Position numbers and translations under genes: made by a program. Below, piece by piece: positions 1-6,875 of a stretch of DNA of 9,466 nucleotides. The stretch is from Candidatus Elarobacter sp. Lineage in GTDB: Bacteria > Vulcanimicrobiota > Vulcanimicrobiia > Vulcanimicrobiales > Vulcanimicrobiaceae. The notes beneath the pieces were generated by a model that was not told the origin of the DNA, did no database searches, and worked only from the letters and a program-made list of their open reading frames with translations. The stretch is from NCBI GenBank assembly GCA_030150085.1, contig JASLGJ010000122.1, forward strand, positions 1 through 9,466, in the 5' to 3' direction. Position 1 is the first letter of the stretch, and each line of letters starts with the position of its first letter.

Positions 1-1200
1 CCTCGTACGTGACGGCTTGGCCGGCCAGCGCCGGCGGAACCGCGACCGCGTGCCAGGCCGCGCTCACCGCGCCGCCGGTCTGGTTGAGCGCGATGGCGGT
101 CGCGAGCGGAACGGCCACGATCGGGAAGGCCGGCGAGAGCGGGCCGAACGCGCTGCGCGCGGAGCCGGCCGCCGCGGCGACCGCGACGACGTAGCTCTCG
201 CCGGGCGCGAACGCGGCCCCGCTCGCCAGCGCGACCGGCACGCCGGGCTGCGCCGCGGCGGCCACCTCGCCGACGACGACCGTCGGCGCGCTGGCGGCGT
301 AGAGGCGCACGTCGTACGTGACGGCCTGGCCGCCGCTCACCGTCACCGGGTTCCAGTGCGCGAGCAGCGCGCCGCCGTCCCAGCTCAGGCTCGCGCCCTG
401 CGGGACCGGGACGTCGAGCGGCGTGATCGCGGTCGGCGCGCTCCACGGGCTGCGGTGGTCGGGCGCGGTGACCCGGACCTCGACCGTGTAGGCCGTGCCG
501 GCGGTGACCGGGCCGACCGTCGCGCTGGTGGTGGTGGAGGTCGCCGTCCCGACCCGCTGGGTGCCTTGGAGCAGCGCGACCTCGTAGGTCGCGCCGGCCG
601 GGGCGCCCGTCGCGGTCCAGCTCACGGTCAGCGTGCCCGTGGCGTAGACCGCCTGGACCGCCGTCGGCGCCGCGAGCGAGAGGACGTTCAGGCTGGCCGC
701 CGCGCTGGGCGCGGCGGGGAACCCGGTCGCCGCCACGGCGAGCACCGTGGCGGTGTACGCGCCGGCGACCGGCTCGGGCAGCGCGACGTGCGCCGCGTAC
801 GGCGCGGCGTTCACCGCGACGGCGGCGAGCTGCGCGCCGGCCGGGTCGAGGAACGTCACCGTGTACGTCACGGCGCCCGCGTAGGCGTCGGCGAACGCCG
901 CGCTGAGCGCGTCGGCCGCGTAGCTGATCGTCGGGACCGGCGCGGCCGGCTTGATCATGCTGCGCGAAGCCCATGCGCTGGTGAGGTTGCCGCGCGTCGA
1001 GGCGAGCCGCGCGGCATACGTTCCCGCCGGGAGCGTGGCCGCGTCGACCGTCAGGTCGCCGGTGAGCACGTAGCCGAAGTTGGCGCTCGCGAGCACCGTC
1101 GCGTCGGGCTTCAGCAGCTGGAACGTGTAGCCGCTGGCGTAGCTCGCGGCGCCCCACGCGATCGTGAGCTTGCCGTTCGCGTACGCGAGCGACTTGATCT
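1..1200 (-). other. C-terminal fibronectin-III-like modules (at least four, array continues)
   Basis: From residue about 1890 to the window edge the giant protein consists of modules of roughly 90-100 residues. Four carry a Trp-ended early strand (LTIAW1905, LTVSW2084, LLAHW2172, VSAAW2272), and one at about 1966-2057 has Phe in its place (LSAAF). Late strands such as GTAYTVEVRV and GESYVVAVA fit the fibronectin-III pattern. The last module is cut after VTYE. They are alanine-, threonine- and valine-rich, with few charged residues, typical of extracellular or surface-exposed modules, although no Sec signal is present at the N-terminus. Confidence 0.65.
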
Positions 1201-4200
1201 CCGGCGTGGTCGGATCGTTGCCGCCGCCGCCTCCGCCGCCGCCCGAGCTGCTGCTGCTCGAGCTGCTGCTGGAGCTGCCTCCCCCGCCGCTGGAGCTGCC
1301 TCCGCCGCCGCTGCTGCTGCCGCCGCTGAGCGCCGACGCGATCGCGCCGATCGCGCCCGCCACCGCCGCGGCACCGCCCGCGATCACGCCGCCGGCCGTC
1401 GCGATGGCCGAGGCCGCGGCGTCGGCCGCGGCGGCCACCGCCGCGTCGACCAGCGCGTCGCAGGCCAGCTCCATCGCGATCCCGGCCGCCTTGGGCCCGT
1501 ACGCCATCGCCAGGTAGAGCGCGATCTTGTCGGGGTGCGACATCAGATCGCGGGCGAAGACCAGCGAGGCGTTGCCGATCCCGACCGCCAGCGCCTCGGG
1601 CAGGTCGTCGTAGTGGGTGGTCTTGGGGATGTGGATCGCCAGCGGCGGAAAGGTCATCGTGAGGAACGGCGACGACGCGCCGCGCACCGACATCGCGTAC
1701 GAGCCGGTGAGCGAGAAGATCAGCGAGGTGTCGTCCATCGAGACCGAGGGCGAGATCGAGTACGACGTCCGGAACAGGTTCGTCGCGATCAGGTCGGCGA
1801 GCTGGCCGCAGGTCGAGCCCGACGGCACCGCGTTCTTGATCGCGTCGACGAAGTTGACCAGCTCGCGGACCCAGGTGAAGTCGGGCCAGTTCGCGATGCG
1901 GAAGCGGTTGGAGCCGCCCGGGACGATCGTGTAGGTGAAGTCGCACTGCAGCGCGCCGAACGGCTCGAGCGCGTCGCCGGTCTGGAGCCGGCCGGCGAGC
2001 TGCGTGTACCCGGAGCTGTCCTTGCCCATCGCGACCGTGACGGCGAAGAAGCCCTTGCCCAGGAAATTGACCCCGGTCGCGAAGCCGAACAGCGTCGTCG
2101 GGCCGGTCTGCACGGTCAGCGCGGGGCCGCCGGTGTAGGGGCCGCCCGCCGGGGTCGTGCCGGCGAGCTGCATGAAGCCCAGGTCGATCGGGGCCAGCAG
2201 CGCCGCGCTGCCGCTGATGCCGACGTACTTGCCGCTGCCGTCCTTGAGCACGGTGAAGCCGACCCGCAGCGCGACGGTCGTGATGAGCGTCAGCTCGATC
2301 TCGGCGTCGACGTTGAAGCCGGGCTGGAAGACGTAGCCGTTGGCGTCGACGCGCAGCGCGCCGCTCGGGTCGGCGGCGGCATCGTAGTAGTAGATGCGGC
2401 TGGCGGGCCGGCCGTCGCGCGCGGTGCGCAAGGTGAGGTCGACGAAGTTCGAGGGCCAGGCGGCGCCCGAGCCGGTCAGGCACTGGGCGAGGAACTGCCC
2501 GATCGAGAGGTCGGCGTCGACCTGGACCAGCGCCCGCGCGGGCACGCCGTTGGCGAGCGCGAGGTGGGCCGAGAACACCGCCCGCGCGTCGGGTGCGCCG
2601 CCGCTGGGCGCGGGCCCGAACAGCACCCGGCCGCCGAGCGTGAACTTGCTCGACTTCGCGACCGGCGGGTTGGCGCTGGGCTGGGCGAAGGTGTAGCTCG
2701 CCGTGGCGTAGAGCTGGTCGATCACGATCCCCGGCAGGGCGAACGGGCTGACCGTGGCGTCGGTGCTGCCCGAGACCAGGTCGAGCCGCGCGCTCAGCGC
2801 GGTGTCGGTCACGGTCAGCGTGCCGTCGAAGGCGTAGTTCTTGCCGAAGATGCCGAGCAGCTGGAGGCGCCCGATCAGGTCGAACTGGCGCGCCGCGCTC
2901 GCCGCGTACTCCAGGTGGATGCCGGGATACGCGGCGGTGTGGGTGAGCTTGATCGTGCTCAGGATCGTGATGTCGGGCAGGTCGGCGGTGAAGATCGTGC
3001 GCGTCGAGTCGGTGCGGTCGATCAGGCCGGCGATGCTGACCTGCGGCGGGGTCGCGTCGCTGCCGATCTGCAGCAGGTTGCCGAACACCGAGGTGGCCGG
3101 GAACTGCAGCGTGCCGAAGAACAGCACGCCGCGGTTGAGCGGGACCGCAGGCAGCGCCGCCGCCGCGAGCGGCCAGCGGAAGTTCGGGTCGCCCGCCGCG
3201 ATCGCGCTGATCGTTCCGTTGAGCGCGGGCAGCGTCTGCCCGGCCACGGTGTAGATCGCGAAGCCGGCGTCGCGCACGCTCAGCACGCCGTCGAGCGGCG
3301 CGAGGTCGGAGAGCAGGTTCGCGAACGTGAAGTCGCTCGCCAGCGCGATGCCGAAGAAGTACTGCCAGACCGCGGGCGCGCTGGGATCGGTCGCGGGCTG
3401 CTTGGTGACCAGCAGCGCCATGCTGCCCAGACCCGCCAGCGTGCCGTAGAACGCGAACTGGCTCTTGCTCAGGTTCAGGTAGACCGACGCGCCGGTGGTG
3501 GTGTGCTGGCTCATGTGCTGCGCCGGCGCGACGTTGGCGAACTGGTCGGCGGGGGTCGAGGCGGCCAGCGCGTTGGCCAGCCCGGCGATCGAGACCTGAC
3601 CGGCCTGCGCGGGCGTCAGCGTGCCGCGCACGATGGTGTCGACGTTCGCCCCGCCGACGGCCAGCGACACGGTCGTGTCGATCCCGGCGAAAGTGAACTC
3701 GCCCCCGACCGTGACCGCCGGCGCGGCGCCGGTCCGGGCGATGTCGATCGTGCCGCTCAGCGCGCGGATCGACAGGTGCGCGATCCCGAAATCGAAGTTC
3801 CAGTCGATGCCCGCCGCGCCGTCGAAGTGGAACAGTCCCGTGTCGGGAACCGCGCGCAGGTTGGCCGACGTGACGTGCAGGGCGCTGGGGAAACCGTAGC
3901 GGCTGATGTCCGAGGGCAGGCTCAGGACCGCCGTCGAGACGGCGTTCGCGGCCGCCACGAAGTCGAGGTCGAGCTGCCGCGCCAGGCTGCCGGTGAACTC
4001 CCACGGCTGGCCGGCCGCCGGTTTGCGCGCCGCCAGCGCGAACACCGCGCCGGCCAGCGTCACCACGCCCGAGACCGAGCCGGTGACGTTCGCCGCGACG
4101 ACCGGATAGGGCATCGCGACGTCGGCCGCGACGTTGGTGATCGAGAGCTTGCCCGGGACGAGCGTCCACAGGTCGTCGACCCCGAGCCCGAAGGCGATCG

Positions 4201-6868
4201 AGGTCAGCGCGCCGCTCGCGCGCGCGAAGGTCAGCGTCAGGCCGTTGAACGTGAAGCCGTCGGCGAGCGGGAGGTTCGCCGGCAGCGCGCCGCGCGCGGA
4301 GGTCGGCGCGAGCCAGGCGTCCAGCGCGCTGAAGCCCGGCACGTGGACGCCGTTGTCGGCCAGCGTCAGGGTCCAGTCGGCGCTCGGCGTCGGCGCGTTC
4401 ACGCCGACCGCGACCGGGGTGCCGGCGATCGTGACCAGGCCGCCGAGGAAGCCGCTCGCGCCGTAGCTGCCGTCGCTCGCGCGCTTGAGCGCGAGCGCGC
4501 CGCTGAGCTCGCTGACGGTCAGCCCGGCGAGGATCTGCCACGTGCCCGACTGCGCGATCGCGAACGAGAGCGTCCGCAGCGTCGGCGGCGTGACGTCGAA
4601 GCCGACCGCGAAGTCGCTGATGTCCAGGCCGCCCAGGGTGGACAGGCCCGTCGGCAGCGTGACCGAGGACGAGGCCAGCCCGAGCAGCTCGCCGATCGTG
4701 GGCACCGAGACGACGTCGCCCTCGCGCATGCGCAGCGTGTAGGGCGTGCCCGGCAGCGGCGGGATCGCGAGCGCGATCTCGAACGTGGGCGCGGCGCTGC
4801 CCGAGCCGAGCGTGACGCTGCCCTCGAGGATCGCCTGGGTGCTCCAGCCCGCGGCCCCGTTGGTGAGGTTGGTCGTCACCGTCCAGTCCGCGACGGTGAG
4901 CGACGGCACGATCTGCCACGGCTGCGTCTGCGCGACGGTGAACCCGACCGTGTCGAGCGTGGCGGTGAACGGATCGCCCCACAGCGCGACGTTGGCCAGC
5001 GAGACGCTGAACGCCGGCTGCAGAAACGCCGGAAAGACGGAGGTGACCGAGGGGCCGCTGACGCCGGCGATGCCGGCGACGACGTCGAGCAGCGGCGTCT
5101 GCTGCTGGTCGGTCAGCGCGAGCATCCACGGCCCGGCCGACGGGACGGACAGCGCGACGTCGTAGTCGGTCGTCCCCAGGGTCAGCTTGCCGGTGACCAG
5201 CGCGTCGAACGCGGTCTGGTTCTGGAGCGGGTAGTAGGTCGCCGTGGTGACGTCCAGCTCGACCCGCAGGTCGTGCACGGAGCGGTTGGCGACGAAGCTC
5301 CAGCCCGTCGCGGCCGGCGGGACGATCGCGATCGACGCGATCGTCGGCCCGGCTCCCGCCCGGTCGTAGCTGTAGCCGTAGGCGGCGACGGCCGGGCTGG
5401 CGACGGCCAGCAGCGCGGGCGGGAAGTAGGAGTTGAGCGCGCTGCCGCCGGCGACCGCGCTCACCGCCGTGCCGACGTTCGCCAGCGCGGCCGTGCCCGG
5501 CGTCGCGTTCAGCGTCAGGCGGCTCGCGTCGGCGGTCGGAATCTGCTGGCTGAACGGCACCGCGCTCGCGCCCATGGTGACGGTTCCGTCGATGGTCAGC
5601 CGGTTCGTCGCGGGCGCGCCGCCGGCCCCGCGAACGTGCGCCAGCGCCGGCATCCCGCCGCTCAGCGTCAGCGCCGGGTGGCCGAGCAGCGAGATGGAGA
5701 TCGGTCCCAGCGCGGCCGCGCCGGTGAAGTGGAACTGCGGGTCGTCGGCGCTGGTGTCGATCGGCCCGCCGACGGCCACGCTCAGCGTCTGCGCGCCGGC
5801 CGGCGGCGTCGCGAAGCCGAGCGCCGACGGCACCTGCAGCGTGGCGACGAAATTGAGCCCCGCCGCGAGCGGGAAGAACGCCGGGCTGGCGGTGTGCGCG
5901 TACGAGGTGACGATGAACTGCGAGCCGGTCAGCGGCAGGAAATCGAAGCTCGTGCCGGCGAGCGTCGCGAACGCCTGCGCGAACGACCAGCCGGCGGGCA
6001 TCGTGCAGCTCAGCGTGAGCTGCAGCGCCAAGCGGTCGTCGACGGTGAAGACGGCGTGCAGCGCCGCGGCGGCGTCCGCCCCGAGCACGGTCGCGGTGCC
6101 GGTGATCTCCAGCCGGTCGGGGCCGGTCAGCAGCGCCGGATCGGCCGGCGCCGCGATCGCGACGCTCGGCGCGCCCAGCGCGCCGGTCAGCACGGCCAGC
6201 AGCGCGTCGGGGGCGCCGGGCGCGCCGGCGGGCAGCGTCGTGGCGTCGAGCGCGACGGAGCCCGCGCTCGGGCGGTGCGCCAGCAGCCGGTCGCGCAGCG
6301 CGCTCAGGATCTGCACGGCCGATTGCAGCTCGACCGCCAGCGGCGCGCTCCAGTCGCTGAACGAGCGGCTGGCGCCGGCGCGGACGACCGCGGTGTACGG
6401 CGTGTCGACGGCCAGCCCGTCGGCCGTCGTCAGGGTCAGCGTGGTGCCGGTCTGCGCCGGCCGGTCGGCGACGACCGAGCCGTCCGCGGCGCGCACTTGC
6501 AGATCGTACGCGCTCGCCCCGGTGACGGTGGTCCAGGTGAACGCCAGCCCGCCGCCCGCGGGAGCCGCGCTCAGCGCCGGCACGGCGAGATCGACGACGG
6601 TCACGCTCTGCGGGTCGCTCGGCGATCCCAGCACGACGACCTCGACCGCGTACGTCGCGCCGGGCTGCGGCGCGAACGCGCTCGAGCCGAGCACGACCGG
6701 CGGCGCGTACGCCGCGGCCTGCACGTCGGCGGTGTAGAGCACCGCTCCGTGCGCGTCGCTGACCGTCACGCGGTACGCGGCGGCCTGCGGAACGGTCGTC
6801 CACGACGCTTCCAGGCGATGGTCGACGTAGCTGATCGTGAGCTGCGGCTGCAGCGTCGGGGCGGGCAT
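1..6868 (-). CDS. Giant beta-repeat/fibronectin-III-like protein, 3'-truncated
   Basis: At least 2,289 codons are read without a stop, and the frame is still open at the left edge. The ATG at 6868 follows the previous stop by 4 bases. Only a weak AGGA precedes it, so translation is probably coupled. The N-terminus has no signal peptide. Visible order by residue: 1-85 and 88-176, two fibronectin-III-like modules (Trp23, Trp112); about 180-510, a beta-rich region with a MPAGWSF segment (Trp294); about 514-1135, five diverged tandem units with Trp523, 651, 777, 901 and 1023; about 1140-1780, more alternating beta strands plus a PSGSTCG motif (1682-1688); about 1780-1816, an Ala-rich helical tail (GPKAAG at 1791-1796, Cys1803); 1820-1847, an uncharged Gly/Ala hydrophobic segment; 1849-1883, a pure Gly/Ser linker; and from 1890, fibronectin-III-like modules (Trp1905, 2084, 2172, 2272). 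I noticed only five cysteines (288, 1463, 1642, 1687, 1803). The architecture suggests a structural, adhesive or scaffold protein. A catalytic domain is not apparent, and the precise function is unknown. Confidence 0.9.
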   Translation of the reverse strand, partial: MPAPTLQPQLTISYVDHRLEASWTTVPQAAAYRVTVSDAHGAVLYTADVQAAAYAPPVVLGSSAFAPQPGATYAVEVVVLGSPSDPQSVTVVDLAVPALSAAPAGGGLAFTWTTVTGASAYDLQVRAADGSVVADRPAQTGTTLTLTTADGLAVDTPYTAVVRAGASRSFSDWSAPLAVELQSAVQILSALRDRLLAHRPSAGSVALDATTLPAGAPGAPDALLAVLTGALGAPSVAIAAPADPALLTGPDRLEITGTATVLGADAAAALHAVFTVDDRLALQLTLSCTMPAGWSFAQAFATLAGTSFDFLPLTGSQFIVTSYAHTASPAFFPLAAGLNFVATLQVPSALGFATPPAGAQTLSVAVGGPIDTSADDPQFHFTGAAALGPISISLLGHPALTLSGGMPALAHVRGAGGAPATNRLTIDGTVTMGASAVPFSQQIPTADASRLTLNATPGTAALANVGTAVSAVAGGSALNSYFPPALLAVASPAVAAYGYSYDRAGAGPTIASIAIVPPAATGWSFVANRSVHDLRVELDVTTATYYPLQNQTAFDALVTGKLTLGTTDYDVALSVPSAGPWMLALTDQQQTPLLDVVAGIAGVSGPSVTSVFPAFLQPAFSVSLANVALWGDPFTATLDTVGFTVAQTQPWQIVPSLTVADWTVTTNLTNGAAGWSTQAILEGSVTLGSGSAAPTFEIALAIPPLPGTPYTLRMREGDVVSVPTIGELLGLASSSVTLPTGLSTLGGLDISDFAVGFDVTPPTLRTLSFAIAQSGTWQILAGLTVSELSGALALKRASDGSYGASGFLGGLVTIAGTPVAVGVNAPTPSADWTLTLADNGVHVPGFSALDAWLAPTSARGALPANLPLADGFTFNGLTLTFARASGALTSIAFGLGVDDLWTLVPGKLSITNVAADVAMPYPVVAANVTGSVSGVVTLAGAVFALAARKPAAGQPWEFTGSLARQLDLDFVAAANAVSTAVLSLPSDISRYGFPSALHVTSANLRAVPDTGLFHFDGAAGIDWNFDFGIAHLSIRALSGTIDIARTGAAPAVTVGGEFTFAGIDTTVSLAVGGANVDTIVRGTLTPAQAGQVSIAGLANALAASTPADQFANVAPAQHMSQHTTTGASVYLNLSKSQFAFYGTLAGLGSMALLVTKQPATDPSAPAVWQYFFGIALASDFTFANLLSDLAPLDGVLSVRDAGFAIYTVAGQTLPALNGTISAIAAGDPNFRWPLAAAALPAVPLNRGVLFFGTLQFPATSVFGNLLQIGSDATPPQVSIAGLIDRTDSTRTIFTADLPDITILSTIKLTHTAAYPGIHLEYAASAARQFDLIGRLQLLGIFGKNYAFDGTLTVTDTALSARLDLVSGSTDATVSPFALPGIVIDQLYATASYTFAQPSANPPVAKSSKFTLGGRVLFGPAPSGGAPDARAVFSAHLALANGVPARALVQVDADLSIGQFLAQCLTGSGAAWPSNFVDLTLRTARDGRPASRIYYYDAAADPSGALRVDANGYVFQPGFNVDAEIELTLITTVALRVGFTVLKDGSGKYVGISGSAALLAPIDLGFMQLAGTTPAGGPYTGGPALTVQTGPTTLFGFATGVNFLGKGFFAVTVAMGKDSSGYTQLAGRLQTGDALEPFGALQCDFTYTIVPGGSNRFRIANWPDFTWVRELVNFVDAIKNAVPSGSTCGQLADLIATNLFRTSYSISPSVSMDDTSLIFSLTGSYAMSVRGASSPFLTMTFPPLAIHIPKTTHYDDLPEALAVGIGNASLVFARDLMSHPDKIALYLAMAYGPKAAGIAMELACDALVDAAVAAAADAAASAIATAGGVIAGGAAAVAGAIGAIASALSGGSSSGGGGSSSGGGGSSSSSSSSSSSGGGGGGGGNDPTTPEIKSLAYANGKLTIAWGAASYASGYTFQLLKPDATVLASANFGYVLTGDLTVDAATLPAGTYAARLASTRGNLTSAWASRSMIKPAAPVPTISYAADALSAAFADAYAGAVTYTVTFLDPAGAQLAAVAVNAAPYAAHVALPEPVAGAYTATVLAVAATGFPAAPSAAASLNVLSLAAPTAVQAVYATGTLTVSWTATGAPAGATYEVALLQGTQRVGTATSTTTSATVGPVTAGTAYTVEVRVTAPDHRSPWSAPTAITPLDVPVPQGASLSWDGGALLAHWNPVTVSGGQAVTYDVRLYAASAPTVVVGEVAAAAQPGVPVALASGAAFAPGESYVVAVAAAAGSARSAFGPLSPAFPIVAVPLATAIALNQTGGAVSAAWHAVAVPPALAGQAVTYE
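1220..1324 (-). repeat. Gly/Ser linker encoded by GGC and AGC triplet runs
   Basis: Residues 1849-1883 of the giant protein are exclusively Gly and Ser: GG, SSS, GGGG, SSS, GGGG, eleven Ser and eight Gly. On the plus strand this appears as runs of CCG and CTG triplets. The linker separates the hydrophobic segment from the C-terminal fibronectin-III-like modules. It would act as a flexible hinge. Triplet runs of this type are prone to slippage, which changes linker length without breaking the frame. Confidence 0.9.
1328..1411 (-). other. Uncharged Gly/Ala-rich hydrophobic segment (possible membrane helix)
   Basis: Residues 1820-1847 of the giant protein contain only Ala, Gly, Ile, Val, Leu, Ser and Thr, and include AGGAAAVAGAIGAIASAL. 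Glycines spaced three or four residues apart (1827, 1831, 1838, 1841) resemble glycine-zipper packing of membrane helices. The segment is preceded by an Ala-rich helical stretch with a few acidic residues (Asp1804, Asp1808 region, Asp1816) and followed directly by the Gly/Ser linker. It may span or insert into a membrane, or may simply be a tightly packed helix. Its high Ala/Gly content makes hydropathy alone inconclusive. Confidence 0.5.
3464..5330 (-). repeat. Five diverged ~125-residue tandem protein repeats
   Basis: Residues about 514-1135 of the giant protein contain units beginning with a Trp-led strand: WSFVANRSVHDL (Trp523), WQIVPSLTVADW (Trp651), WQILAGLTVSEL (Trp777), WTLVPGKLSITNV (Trp901) and WNFDFGIAHLSI (Trp1023). 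The spacings are 128, 126, 124 and 122 residues. In the first four units this is followed by a xxxGxxTx(G/A)G-like pair of strands (LVTGKLTLG, ILEGSVTLG, FLGGLVTIAG, VSGVVTLAG), then a Pro-containing loop, a second aromatic strand, a helix-like segment and a P-x-x-L/F turn leading to a new strand. The fifth unit keeps the first strands (VGGEFTFAG) but diverges later. The repeat is visible only in protein; the DNA copies are not near-identical, so the duplications are old. Confidence 0.7.
6340..6868 (-). other. N-terminal pair of fibronectin-III-like modules
   Basis: Residues about 1-85 and 88-176 of the giant protein share the fibronectin-III pattern. Each has a strand ending in Trp (LEASW at 19-23, LAFTW at 108-112), then A-x-Y-x-(V/L)-x-V about ten residues on, a Asp-Gly or His-Gly turn, and a late (P/D)-x-x-Y-x-(V/A)-x-V strand. 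In proteins generally such modules act as spacers or binding surfaces. They match the C-terminal modules of the same protein, so the central region is flanked on both sides by this type of module. The assignment is by pattern, not by search. Confidence 0.65.
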
Positions 6869-6875
6869 GTTCCTA
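6866..6875 (-). promoter_or_regulatory. Stop/start junction with weak ribosome binding site
   Basis: On the minus strand the TAG stop of the 470-residue gene and the ATG of the giant gene are separated by GAAC only. The best Shine-Dalgarno-like sequence is a short AGGA that overlaps the stop and sits too close to the ATG. Terminating ribosomes probably re-initiate here, so the giant protein would be made at a level tied to, and probably below, that of its neighbour. Confidence 0.6.

Noticed and set aside
1220..1324. CRISPR-like or other regulatory repeat array
   Set aside because: The periodicity is three bases, in frame, and encodes Gly and Ser; there are no spacers.
1164..1517. Plus-strand proline/leucine-rich open frame
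   Set aside because: It is the reverse reading of the Gly/Ser linker triplets; the polyproline character is a product of CCG and CTG runs.
5433..6737. Plus-strand Ala/Ser-rich open frame of 434 codons
   Set aside because: Another out-of-phase shadow of the giant gene; it has no domain pattern, and long open frames arise by chance at this GC content.
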